A stretch of DNA of 64,000 bases from Kribbella qitaiheensis (lineage in GTDB: Bacteria > Actinomycetota > Actinomycetes > Propionibacteriales > Kribbellaceae): contig NZ_CP043661.1 of assembly GCF_014217565.1 (NCBI RefSeq), positions 2,914,001-2,978,000 on the forward strand, read 5' to 3'. Below, piece after piece: positions 46,280-58,400 of the stretch. Numbering within the stretch: the first letter of the stretch is position 1; each line of letters starts with the position of its first letter. Both the position numbers and the translations under genes were made by a program. The notes under the pieces were generated by a model that was not told the origin of the DNA, searched no databases, and saw nothing but the letters and a program-made list of their open reading frames with translations.

Positions 46280-49200
46280 GTGCCGATCTGACCACCGACG
46301 CGATCGCCGATGCGCTGGCGGCGAGGCTGGCGAAGGCGAAGGCCAGGAAGCCGAAGCGGGTCGGGATTCCGAAGGCGGCATCCGTCGTACTGTCGTCAGC
46401 TCAGCGCAGGCTGTGGTTCCTTCATCAGCTTGCGCCCGACAGCGCCGCCTACACGTTGCCGGTCGCCTGGCGACTGCGCGGAACGCTGGACAGCACGCGT
46501 TTGCGGAGTGCGTTGATTGCGGTCGTTGAGACGGCCGATGCGCTCCGCACCTTCTACCCGGCAGTGGACGGCATGCCTTCCGCGGAACTGGCTGAAGCTG
46601 CTGCGCTCGACTGGCGTGAGTACGACGATCTGCGAGGGTTTGAGGACAAGCTACGGCGGCCGTTCGAGCTTGGGCGTGCGGCGCCGTTCCGGGCTTCGCT
46701 GTTCCGGGTCGGGGCGGATGAGCATGTGTTGCTGCTCTGTGTGCACCACATTGCCGCCGATGGCTGGTCGATGGGGCTGATTGCCGATCGGCTCAGTACC
46801 GCGTACGGCGGTGGGGCTTTGGTTGCCGGCACGCAATACGCCGATGTTGCGTACTGGCAGGAGCAGCGGTCGGCCGATGCCGATCTGGCCTACTGGCGTG
46901 AGCAGCTTGCCTCCTCGCCTCGGCCGGTTCAGCTGCCGACTGATCGGCCGCGGCCGGCGCATCCGAGTGATGCCGGCGCCGAGCACTCGTTCCAGCTGGG
47001 CGAGGGTGCGACGGCTGGGCTTCGGGCTCTTGCCGCCGGGGAGCAGGTCAGCACGTTCATGTGCCTGGTCGGGGTCTTCCAGGTCTTGTGCGGTCGGCAG
47101 GCTGGTGTTGACGACGTGACCGTGGCCGCGCCGGTCAGCGGGCGAGACGCCGTACCGGAACTCCGTACGGTTGTTGGTTGTCTGATCGAGACCGTGTTGC
47201 TCCGGGCAAGAACCACGCCGGCGCAGACCGGGCGGGAGCTTCTTCGGGAGGTCCGGAACACAGTGCTCGAGGCGAGCGAACACGCTGCGGCGCCGTTCGA
47301 AGAGGTAGCCGCGCTGTTGCCGTATCCGGCGGAGGGTCGACCGCCGTACTCCGTGCTGTTCAGCGCGACCCACGTGCCCCGGGTGGAACTCGAGCTGTCA
47401 GGACTTCGGGTCGAGCCGGTCTCGATCAGCGCGCCGGCCACGAAGGTCGACCTCACGATGGAGGTCGCCGATCTCGGCGGCCGCACGATCTCGGCCACGA
47501 TCACCTACAGCACCGAGCTCTTCGACCCGGAGACCATCGAGCGCTTCGCCGGGCAATATCTTCTGTTACTCCAAGGACTCGCCACCGACCCAGCTGCACC
47601 CGTCGCGCGATTGCCGCTCCTGACACCAGCCCAGCAGACCGAGCTACTCGCACCCCCAGCCGCGACCGTTGCTCCACCCACGATCCTCGACGGCTTCGCA
47701 AGCACCGTACGCCGAGCGCCGGACCGAGTCGCCGTGATGAGCGGCGCCGCGAGCCTCACGTACGCCGAACTGGACACCCTCAGCAACGCGCTCGCCGCAC
47801 GTCTCCGCGCGGCAGGTGCCGGGCCAGAAGCGCTCGTCGGCCTCTCGGCGGCACGCACCAGCCGGTACGCCGTCGGCTTGCTCGGCATCCTGAAGTCCGG
47901 TGCCGCCTACGTCCCCATCGAGCCAACCCACCCACCAGCTCGCCAGGCAGCCCTCCTTACCACCGCAGGCGCAACCCTCGCTGTCGATCTCGACGCCCTC
48001 CCCGGCATCCAGACAATCGATGCCATAGGCAATCAGTCAACACCCACCACAGAGCTTGAGGCGGGCGCGGGAGCTGCGCCGGAGGCGGGCGCGGGGATCA
48101 CGCCGGAGGCGCGGGTGACGACGGGGGCGGAGGCGGGCGCGGGGATTGCGCCGAGGGCGGCGGTGGGGTTTGCGCCGGAGGCGGCGGTGGGGTTTGCGCC
48201 GGGGAGGTTGGCCTATGTGATCTTCACGTCTGGGTCTACGGGGCGGCCGAAGGGGGTGGCTGTTGAGCTTGGAGGGCTGGCGGCGTATGTGGATGCGTTT
48301 GCGGAGAGGCTGCGGCCGGAGGACGGGGCCAGCTACGCCGTGTTGTCCACGCTGGCTGCTGATCTTGGGCATTCGATGGTGTTTACCGCGTTGTCGCGGG
48401 GCGGCACTTTGCAACTGATCGACGCGGAGCTTGCTGCTGATCCGGTCGCGTTGGGTGAGCACTTCAAGCGGAACCCTGCTGACTATCTCAAGATCGTGCC
48501 GTCGCATCTGGCGGCTTTGATCGGGTCTGGTGAGTGTCTGCCGCGCAAGGCGCTTGTCCTGGGTGGCGCGGCGTCGCCGTGGTCGCTGGTCGACACCGTT
48601 CGACGGCAGGCACCTGGGCTGCGGATCCTCAATCACTACGGCCCGACCGAGACCACGGTCGGGGTGCTGGCGCATGAGATCCCGTTCGAGGGCAGCAGGT
48701 CGGCGACGGTCCCGCTGGGTACGCCGCTGGCGCATGCCGCCGTCCACATCCTCGATCCGCACGGGCAGCCACAGCCCGTCGGCGTCTGGGGAGAGCTGGC
48801 TGTCCGCGGCCCGGCGGTCGCGCGTGGCTACCTCGGTGACGGCAATGCCCAGGTCGTCGCCCGCGGATACCTCGGGGACGGCACAGCCCAGGTCGTCGCC
48901 AGCGGATACCTCGGGGACGGCAGCGCCCAGGTCGTCGCCAGCGGCTACGTCGGTGACGGCACCGCGCAGGTCAGCGAGAGCAGCGGCGAACCGGTAGCGG
49001 GTGCTCGGGCGCTTCGATCGTCTCGCGACCCACGGCTCAATACCCCCGCCCTGCAGACCTCCTTTGATGGGTACTACGCGACTGGTGACCGGGCGAGGTG
49101 GCTGGCGGATGGGACCGTCGAGTTCGGCGGCCGACTGGACCGGCAGACCAAGATCCGCGGGCATCGTGTGGAGCCTGGTGAGATCGAAGCCGTCCTCAGC

Positions 49201-52200
49201 ACTCACCCGGCGGTCGACGCGGCTGCGGTTCTGGTTGCTGATGGCAACTTGCACGCGTATGTCGGCAGTGACACTGAAGACGATCTGCGCAGCTGGTTGG
49301 CGGAACGGTTGCCGGATCACCTGGTTCCCACGACCATCACCGTGCTGCCCGAACTGCCACTGAATGCCAACGGCAAGGTCGATCACGCAGCTCTGAGTCC
49401 GTCAGGACCCTCCTCAGATCAAGCAGGTGGGCAGCGATCCGGGTCGCGGCAACTGCCGCTGACCGGGCAGACTCAGCACCGGATCGCCACCGTCTTCGCC
49501 GAGCTCCTGGACATCCCCCAGCCCTCAGCGGACGCGGACTTCTTCGAGCTCGGCGGGCACTCGCTCCTGGCGATCCGCGCCGCGGCAAGGCTGCGGCGGG
49601 ATTGTGGCGTCGCGATCGTCGTCCGCGACCTCTTCGACCATCGCACGATCGTTGCCCTCGCCAACCACATCGACGGACTGCGCCGCAGCGACGGCCCGGA
49701 GCTGGTCCATCACGAACACCAGTCGACAGAGCTGTCCCACGGCCAGCAGCGGTACTGGTTCCTCGACCAGGTCGACCCCGGCAACCCGGTGAACAACCTG
49801 CCGAGCGCGTTCCGACTCACCGGCGCCCTCAACGTCGACGCCCTGCGAGCCGCGCTCGCCGCGGTGGTCGAGCGCCACGAGACCCTGCGTACGGCGTACC
49901 CGAGTATCGACGGCGAGCCACAGATCGTAGTACTGAACGCACCCGAGATCCCGCTGCATGTCAGCGATCTGCGAGGCGCGACAGAGGAAGTGATCCGCGA
50001 GCGGATCGACGACGAGTTCCAGCACGGGTTCGACCTGGCCGCCGGTCCCCCGCTGCGTGCAGCGCTGCTGAGGACCGGGGAGGTCGAGCATCTCCTCCTG
50101 CTGACCGTGCACCACATCGCCAGCGACGGCTGGTCCAACGCGGTCCTCCTTGGCGACCTGTCGACGGCGTACCGGGGCGAGCAGCTCAACGACGTGCCCG
50201 TGACGTACTCCGACTACACCCAGTGGGAGACGGAGAAGACCTACGAAGCCACCAAGGAGTTCTGGCGGACCGAGCTAGCCGACGCTCCCAGCTCACTCGA
50301 TCTCCCCCTGGATCACCCACGGCCTGCCCTGCCCAGTCACCGCGGCGGCGCAGTCTGGCTCGACCTCGAAGCACAGCTGACCAACCAGCTCACAGAACTG
50401 AGCCGCGCCAACGACGTAACCCTCTTCATGACGCTCCTGGCGGCTTACCAGATCGTGCTCGCCCGGTATTCCGGTGTCGAGGACGTAGTGGTCGGTACGG
50501 CGGTCGCCGGTCGCGATCACCCGGATCTCGATCGCGTCGTCGGCATGTTCGTCAACAGCCTGCCGCTGCGCGGAAAGCCCCGGCGCGAGCTCCCGTTCCT
50601 CGACTACCTGCACCAGGTACGCCGTACGGTGCTCGACGGCTTCGAGCATTCGGCGATGCCGTTCGACCGGTTGCTCACCACGCTCGACGTACCGCGTGAT
50701 CCGAGCCGTACGCCGGTCTTCACCAGCATGTTCGTGCTGCAGAACACTCCACCGGGCCGCCCTCGACCTGCCCGGCATCACGGTGGCTCCCGTCGATGCC
50801 GCGACCGGGGTCGCCCGGACCGACCTCTCGCTCTACCTCACAGAAGAGGACGGCGGTCTCCATGGCGCGCTGGAGTACAACGGCGACATCCTCGATCGGT
50901 CCACCGCGCAACGCCTGACCGGCTACCTCCGCACCCTGCTCACCGCCATCGTGGCTGCACCATCCACGAAGCTCGGTGAACTACCGCTGAGCGACGACGC
51001 TGAACGCCGACAGGTCCTGCAGGAGTGGAACGCCACGAGCAGTCCGCTACCGAGCGGGCTGACTCCTGACTGGATCCTCCGCCAAGCCGACCTGCGCCCA
51101 GAGAGCATCGCAGTACTGGATGATCGCGAGGAGCTCACGTACGCCGAACTGGCGAGCCGATCGGCATCGTTGGCCCACCGCCTGAAGGACTTGGGAGCCG
51201 GCAAGGGCACCATCGTCGCGCTCGCCCTCGACCGTTCTGTCCGGATGCCGGTCGCGATGCTCGCCGTACTCCGCTTAGGCGCGACCTATCTCCCAGTCGA
51301 CCCGGAGTATCCGGCCGACCGGCTGGCCTACATGGTCGAAGACTCCGGTGCCGCCGTGCTGGTGACGGACGGCTTCGCCGAGACCTTCGGCCTACCCTCC
51401 ATCGATCTGCGCGAACCCCTGCCGCCCGCCGAAGCGCCCGAGGCGACGCCGACCGGAAGCGATCCGGCGTACATCATCTACACCTCCGGATCGACCGGAC
51501 GGCCCAAGGGCGTCGTGATCCCGCACAGCGCGCTCGCCAACCTACTGGCGTCCTTCGCGGCAGAACCCGGGCTCTCCGATCAGGACACCGTCCTCTCGGT
51601 GGCCAGCATGTCCTTCGACATGTCGGTCAAGGAACTGCTGCTTCCGTTGACCGTAGGCGCCACCCTCGTCATCGGTGCCCGGCGCCTCGCGGCCGACGGT
51701 GAGGCACTCGCCAGACGGATCAGCTACACCGGAACCACCTATCTGCAAGCGACTCCGCTGAGCTGGCAACTGCTGCTCGAAACCGGCTGGACCGGCGACC
51801 TGGACCTGATCGCAGTCTGCGGCGGAGAAGCGTTGCCACCCGAACTGGCTGTCCGGCTCCACACCATCGTCGGCGAACTCTGGAACTACTACGGGCCAAC
51901 GGAAACCACGGTCTGGTCGACACGTGAGCGCATCACCTCAGCCGATGTGACCGTCGGCCGGCCGATCTCCAACACCTCCATCTACGTGTTGGACGACAAG
52001 CTGCAGCCGATGCCGATCGGAGCGATCGGCGAACTGTGCATCGGAGGCGCCGGGGTCGCGCTCGGCTATCACGGCCGGCCCGCACTGACCGCCGAACGGT
52101 TCGTGACGAGCGACTTCGGCCGGATCTATCGCACCGGTGACCTGGCCCGCTGGCGACCCGACGGGCGGATCGAGGTCCGCGGCCGGGCCGACGGCCAGAT

Positions 52201-54781
52201 CAAGCTCCGCGGCTACCGGATCGAGGTCGGCGAGATCGAGACCGTCCTGCTCGGGCACCCCGAGGTCACCTCGGCAGCGGTCAACATATTGCAGGACCGC
52301 TTGATCGCGTACGTCGTGGGGCTCGCGGACGGGACCGCCGACGCGGAGGTGCGCGAATACCTGCGGGGCACGCTGCCCGATTACATGCTGCCGGCAACCT
52401 TCGTCCGGCTGGACGAGCTTCCGACCACCCCGAACGGCAAGATCGACCGGCTCTCGCTGCCGGCACCGACAAAGCCGACCGGAACACCGCAGCAAGACGC
52501 GACTCCAGAGCAAGCAGCGATCCTGAAGGTCTTCAGCGACGTGCTCGGCAGCGAGGTCGGGATCGACGACGGCTTCTTCGACCTCGGCGGCGACTCACTG
52601 CGCGCAGTACGGACCGTACGGGCGATCGATCCAGGACTGTCTGTACTCGACCTCTTCCGCTATCCCACTGCGCGATCGCTGGCCGAGTACCTGCAGACCA
52701 AGACTCCGGCTGACTCCGACGTCCTTCAGAAGATGACCAAGCGAAGCGCTGCCGATGCCGAGCTCACGGTGATCGGTGCACCGTTCGGCGGCGGCGGCGC
52801 GATCGTGTACGCCGACCTGGCGCAACGGATGCCGGACAACTGGGCCCTCTACGCGATCCAGCCGCCCGGCACCGACTACTCCCGCCCTGACGAGGCGCTG
52901 ATCTCCCTACCGGAGTTGGCGGATCGCTGTGCCGAACGGATCCTGGCCGAGGTCCCCGGACCGGTAATGCTCTACGGCCATTGCGTTGGCAGCGCCTTGG
53001 CCGTCGCTGTTGCGCAGCGACTCGAGCGGGCCGGCAAGATCCCCGAGTCAGTAGTCCTCGGCGCTTCTTTCCCCAACACCCGGCTTCCCGGCGTACTCGG
53101 ATCGATGGCGCGGCTGGCACCTGGTCGACGACAGTCCGACCGGATGCTCACCGACACACTCCGAGTCCTCGGCGGTCTGGGCGAAGAACCACCCGAGGCC
53201 GAGCGGGCCTTTGTGGCCAAGGCGATTCGACACCAGGCCGATCAGGGCGAGTTGTTCTTCACCGCCTCCTTCACCGACGACGCTCCCAGATTGTCGAGCC
53301 CGTTGCGGGTCGTGGTCGGCGACCTCGACGAGGCCACCCGGTTCTCGTCCGAACGCGTCCACGACTGGGACCGCTTCGGCGAGGTCGTCGAGCTGGTCGG
53401 GCTGCCTGGTGCCGGACACTTCTTCCACCGCGATCCCCGAGTCGCTGGGCTCCTGACGAGACCACCCGAAACCGACGTACCGAAGCCACCCAAGCGACAA
53501 GCGAACCTGCCGGGCTTCTTGACCGTCACTGCCGGCCAGTTCGTGTCGCTGATCGGCGCCGGACTGTCGACCTTCGCACTGGGTGTCTGGGCCTATCAAC
53601 AGACTGGTCGGGCAACGGCCTTGGCGACGATCGCCGCCTTCGCGATCGTTCCGGTGATTCTCACCTCGCCACTGGCCGGAGCCGTCGCGGACCGCTGGAA
53701 TCGCCGCCGCGTGATGATGGCCTGCGACCTGGTCGCGCTGTCCGCCGCGGCGATGCTGATCATCTTGCTGGCCGTCGATTCGTTGGCGCTCTGGCATCTG
53801 TACGTGTTCGTGACGGTGGTCGCGGTCACCTCCTCGTTCCGGCAACCGGCGTACCTGGCCGCGGTCGCGCAATTGGTGCCGAAGCGCTATCTAGGACAAG
53901 CGAACGGTCTGGTCGGATTGGGGACCGCAGCCGCACTCCTGTTCTCCCAGTTGCTGGGCGGCGTTCTCCTGCTGGCGCTCAGCCTCAACGGCGTGGTGTG
54001 GATCGACCTCGCCACCTCCGTCGTGGCCTTGGCAACCCTGGCCGCGGTCAAGGTTCCCGATCTCGGCTTCCATGTTCGCGACGAGCCGTTGCTGACCGAG
54101 ATCGCCGGCGGCTGGCGCTACCTGAACGAACGCCGCGGCCTGCTCGCCCTCGCAGCCTTCTTCGCGATCGCCAACGGACTCGGCGGGGTCGTGGTCGTCG
54201 TCACCACACCGATGGTTCTTGCCTTCGGCAGTACTGCGACGCTCGGGCTGGTGCTGGCTGCCCAAGGAGCCGGCCTACTGCTCGGCGGCGTGCTGATGGC
54301 GATCTGGGGCGGCACCCGGCAACGGATCACCGGGATGATCGCCGGCGTCGGATTGATCGGTCTGAGTTCCGTGGTGATCGGGCTGCGTCCTTCGGCCTTC
54401 TTCCCCATCGCCGGCATGTTCGGCGTCGGCTTCTGCGCCGCGCTGATCAACGCGCACTGGCTCGCGCTGGTCCAGGTGAAGGTGCCGCACGAACTGCTCG
54501 GCCGCGTGCTCGCGACGATCCTGATGCTCGCCCGGGTGGTCATGCCACTCGGCTATCTGGCCGCAGGTCCCTTGGTGGACAAGGTATTCGAGCCGCCGAT
54601 GCGTGCTGGTGGCGGCCTGACCCGGACCCTCGGACCGGTCTTCGGCACCGGGACCGGACGTGGCATGGCCGTGGTGGTCGCGATCACCGGCGTACTGCTG
54701 CTGGTGTGGTCGCTCCTCGGCCTCGCCTCCCGCTCCCTTCGCACTGTCGAACAACAACTACCCGATGCAGTGGAGGACTGA
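46276..54781 (+). CDS. Nonribosomal peptide synthetase 2 with thioesterase and fused MFS exporter (C-A-PCP-C-A-PCP-TE-MFS), one-base frameshift
   Basis: About 2834 aa, coupled to NRPS1 by ATGA. Domains: C2 (35-450; HHIAADGWS), A3 (465-1040; FTSGSTGRPKG, NHYGPTETT, YATGDRARW), PCP3 (GGHSLLAIR), C3 (1150-1570; HHIASDGWS), A4 (1590-2065; YTSGSTGRPKG, FDMSVKELL, YRTGDLARW), PCP4 (GGDSLRAVR), TE (2160-2400; nucleophile motif GHCVG, VVGDLDE, GAGHFF), then a 12-helix MFS transporter (2410-2834; VSLIGAGLSTFALGVWAY, PLAGAVADRWNRRRVMM). The C3-A4 part is split by an extra G at GGGCC 50754-50758. A3 contains repeat insertions. It releases the peptide and probably exports it. Confidence 0.88.
48059..48209 (+). 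repeat. Ala/Gly/Glu-rich repeat insertion in adenylation domain A3
   Basis: Just before the A3 P-loop the protein reads EAGAGAAPEAGAGITPEARV, then EAGAGIAPRAAVGFAPEAAV. The DNA units (GAGGCGGGCGCGGG, GCGGTGGGGTTTGCGCCG) recur imperfectly. Other A domains here have only a short acidic linker at this point. Confidence 0.85.
48820..48975 (+). repeat. 39-bp in-frame tandem repeat (13 aa x 4) in adenylation domain A3
   Basis: Four units (48820, 48859, 48898, 48937) each encode a version of A-R-G-Y-L-G-D-G-T-A-Q-V-V. They sit where A1, A2 and A4 have a single VARGYL/ALGYHG motif followed by the ~10-residue RPELTAERF loop before YxTGD. Frame is kept through all units. Confidence 0.9.
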
Positions 54782-54783
54782 CG

Positions 54784-55389
54784 ATGTTGACCTACGCCGG
54801 CACTGACTCGTTGGGGCTGCACCTGTACTCCGGCAGCGATCTGCCGCCGGAGGGCAGCCGGCACCGGGCTACGGTCGACACCATTCTGCAGTGGGCCAGC
54901 GGCTACCTGTCCAACCCGCACGAGGAGCTCGGCCGGAACGGACCGGTCTGCCCGTTCGTCTCGGCCTCGTTGCGCAAGGCTCTCTTCAGGGTTGCGGTCC
55001 ACCCGGGGACGCCGGATCCGGACGAGGTCGCCGAGATGGTCCTGCGCTACAAGGCGTGGTTCGGCAGCCTCGAACCGACCGAAGGTGCAGGAGCGCAGTT
55101 CAAGACGGTACTGATCGCCTTCCCCGATCTCGACGACGAGGCCGTCGGCGCGGTGATCGACGGAGTACAGCTGCGGCTCAAGCCGTCCTTCGTCGCCGAT
55201 GGGCTGATGCTCGGCCAGTTCCACCAGTTGCCACCCGAGGCGGGCGGCCTGTGGAACCCGGACTTCCGCCCGTTGCACGCACCGGTGGCATTGCTCGCGA
55301 TCCGGCACATGGTCCGCAGCGACCTGCCCTTCCTGGTCGACGAGCCGGCCTTCGTCACGCAGTACGAGAAGCTCTTCGGTACTGCGTGA
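54784..55389 (+). CDS. DUF6875-like protein in the NRPS operon
   Basis: 201 aa from ATG 54784, two bases after the NRPS2 stop (MLTYAGTDSLGLHLYSGSDL). It has LGRNGPVCPFVSASLRKALF, VLRYKAWFGSLEP, LKPSFVADGLMLGQFHQLPP and a C-terminal LVDEPAFVTQYEKLFGTA. The GPVCPFV motif fits what I recall of DUF6875, proteins often seen in biosynthetic clusters. No catalytic role is known. Tight spacing and the terminator that follows make it part of the pathway operon. Confidence 0.7.
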   Translation: MLTYAGTDSLGLHLYSGSDLPPEGSRHRATVDTILQWASGYLSNPHEELGRNGPVCPFVSASLRKALFRVAVHPGTPDPDEVAEMVLRYKAWFGSLEPTEGAGAQFKTVLIAFPDLDDEAVGAVIDGVQLRLKPSFVADGLMLGQFHQLPPEAGGLWNPDFRPLHAPVALLAIRHMVRSDLPFLVDEPAFVTQYEKLFGTA

Positions 55390-55395
55390 CGCGGC

Positions 55396-55432
55396 GAGCC
55401 CCCGCAACCTCGGGACAAGGTTGCGGGGGCTC
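55396..55432. terminator. Strong bidirectional terminator closing the NRPS operon
   Basis: Perfect 15-bp stem GAGCCCCCGCAACCT (55396-55410) with its complement at 55418-55432 and a 7-nt loop, between convergent genes. Confidence 0.92.
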
Positions 55433-55446
55433 GAACTTCAGCGCGG

Positions 55447-58400
55447 TTACTGGCCGCTGAAGGTGAAGCTGGAGCCGGGCTCCTTGACGATGTCGCCGTC
55501 CCTGGAGTTCGTCACCGTGACATTGCTCAGGACCGCGTTACCGCGGGCGCCGCCCATCGCGAGGATGCCGGAGCCGTTGTTGGACTTGTCGATCCTGACT
55601 CCTGTGATCGTCACGTTCGGCATCTCACCGCCGCCGGTCTTGAACTGGATGCCGTCGTACGTCGAGTCGTAGATGTCCGTGTCCCGGATGGTGACGCCCG
55701 GGATCGGCAGGTTCGACGGGAACAGCGTGATGGCACCGAACTCCTGGTCCTCGTTCCAGAAGGCGCCGCCGGTCCGGTAGAGGCCGTTGTTCGCGATCAG
55801 CGTCGTCCCGGAGAACGGCAGCGGGTCGTGATCGGTCGCCAGCATGATGCCGGGGTAGTTCATCGTGTCGTAGATGAGGTTGTTCTCGATCTTGTTGCCG
55901 TAGCCGCCGTAGATCGCGATGCCGTTCGCCCGCCACGGCAGCTGGACGGTGTTGTTGGTGAACGAGTTGTCGTGCCCGATGTCGACGGACTGGTCCTTCA
56001 CGTACTTGTTCGCCCAGACCGCCAGCGAGTCGTCACCCGTCGTACGGAACGACGAGTTGAAGACCTTGGAGTTCCTGGTGCCGTTGGAGAAGTTGATGCC
56101 GTCGGCATAGGTGTCCCGGATCCGCATCCCGCTGAACTCGAGCCCGTCGGCCGGACCCCACAGCTCCGGGATGTTGTCGTAGTCCCGGCCGACCCAGACC
56201 GCGACGTTGGCATGCTCGATCCAGACGTTGGTGATCTTGGTGCCGGTACCGAACCGGCCGTTCAGGCCGACGCCACCCTCGGCGTTGCCGTCACCGCCAC
56301 GGATCCGGCCCGAGCCGAAGATCGCAAGGTCCGAGATCTGCACGAACTTGTCGATGTCGAAGCCGAAGTTGCCCTCGTGCGGGTGGTTGATACCGCCGGC
56401 GTTCTGCGGCTCGATGGTGGAGTAGAGCTGCGAGTACCACATGCCCGCGCCCTTGATCATGGTGTTGCTGATGCCCACCTGGTTGTACTGACCCCGGTTC
56501 AGCGGGTCGTCGGTGAGGATCTTCTTCTCCTGCCGCCACTGGCCTTGTGGGATCCAGACGCAGGAGATCACGCCGTTCTGGTCGTCGGTGACGGCGCGCT
56601 GGATGGCGTCCGCGTCGTCGATCCCGTCGTTCGGCACAGCGCCGTACTGCGTGATGCTGGTGCAGCCGGCGGGTTGGCTCAGGGCCGGCGCAACCTGCTC
56701 GAGGTCGACCGTGTCGATGATGTAGAACGACGCGGTGTCACCCGAGTCGCGCTGCAACTTGAACTTGGTGCCAGGCGGGTACGACGAACTCAGCAGCGCG
56801 TGGGACTCGTCGAAGAGCCGTCGCGCGTCGCCGCCGGGGGTGTTCGTCAGCGCCTCGGGTCCGTCGCTGCTGCCGTACAGCCAGCTGTAGTGGGAGGACA
56901 GGGTCAGCTTCTGCGCGAAGGTGCCGTTGACGTAGAGGCTGATGGTGGCGTCGATGCCCTGACCGTTGGCCGAGTCGGGGATCGAGTTGCGGACCACGAT
57001 CGAGTTCGTCTGGTTGGTGGAGGTGAACTCGACGAACTGACCGGTGGAGTTCAGCCGGACCGACTGGCGGCCGGAGGACTCCGTCGCGAAGTTGGTGTGG
57101 CCGAAGGTCCGCAGCGCGTCCGCAGTCAGCAGCGTGCCCGTGTAGTTGGCGGCCTCTGCCTCGTACGATGTGTAGGGAACCGCCGCACCACGACCGACGA
57201 CGATCGCCCGCGAGAGCGAGTTGTTGGTTTCGTTGGTCTCGGCAACGACATTGGTGGCGTCAGCCGCCGCCGTCAAGGTTGCTCCGCCGCTCGTCGCGGT
57301 CCAGGTGCCGGTGACGGCCACGTTGACCGTAGTACCGGCTGCTATGGAAGCGGTGTTGGTGTTGAGGACCGTACTGCCGATGGTCAGCCGGGTGACGCTG
57401 GTTGCTCCGGTCGCGGCGGTACCGCGGTTGTTCACCGAGACGGTGAAGGAGACCTGGGCACCGACTGCCGGGTTCGGCGGGTTGGAGGTGATGCCGAGCA
57501 CCTGCAGGTCGGGTCCGGGCGCCTGCGCAATCACCAGTTGCGTAGCCGCCTGGAAGGTGTTGTTGGAGTCGTTCTGCTCGACGATCGTGTTGGTCGGGTC
57601 GACCACGGCTGCGACGGTGTAGCTGCCTTGGGCCCGGGTTCCGGCGTTGGCCGTGACTGTGGTCGATGCGCCTGCGTTCAATGCTCCGACCGAAGCGGTT
57701 CCGACGACCGTGCCGCCGAGGAGGAAGTTGACGCTGGTCGCTCCGGCCCGCTGCCGAGCCGATGTTCTGGACCGTGGCCGACAAGGTGATCGGGCTGGCC
57801 TCGTTCGGCGATGCTGGGGTCCAGGTGGTCGAGGTGACCACCAGGTCCGGGTTCGGCGCCGGCGTACCGATGACCTGGAAGTCGGCGACCTGGCCGCCTG
57901 GTGCACCGGTGTTGCTGAAGATCTGCAGCCGGACGTCGGCGGCGCGGCCGGTGACCGGGATGGTGATCGAGTTCTGGTTCGACGACGGGTTGAAATGGTA
58001 GTCCGTCCGGGCCGAGATCGAGGTGAACGCGGTCGCGGACTGCTCGCGGCCGAACACCTGGATGCTCTGCGTCCGGGCCCCCCACGCCTGGTCGGGGTTC
58101 AGCTTCACGACGACCGAGTCGAGGTCGGCGTTCGAGCCGAGCTTCACCGTCAGGGTGGCCGGGTAGCCGTTCGACTCCCAGTAGGTGCCGATGGAGTTGT
58201 CGTTGGCGTTGGCCGCGACGAAGCTGAAGACCGACGAGGAGGCCTCGATCGGCTTCCCTGCCGCGAGGTTAGCGCCGCCCGACTGGCCGCTGCGACGTAC
58301 GCGGTTGCTGTCGGCGGACTCGTTGCCGACGGCATCACGTGCGCGGACGTAGTACTCGACTGTCGTCGAGGTGGGCTGCGCCTCGGTGAAGGTGAGCACA

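Noticed and set aside
52981..54780. Long alternative-frame ORF (800 aa) inside NRPS2
   Set aside because: It is an arginine-rich shadow of the TE-MFS frame; only its last 201 codons, from 54784, form the real DUF6875-like gene.
41470..55389. MbtH-like protein or epimerization domain in the NRPS cluster
   Set aside because: No short MbtH-type ORF and no E-domain motif between PCP and C domains was seen.
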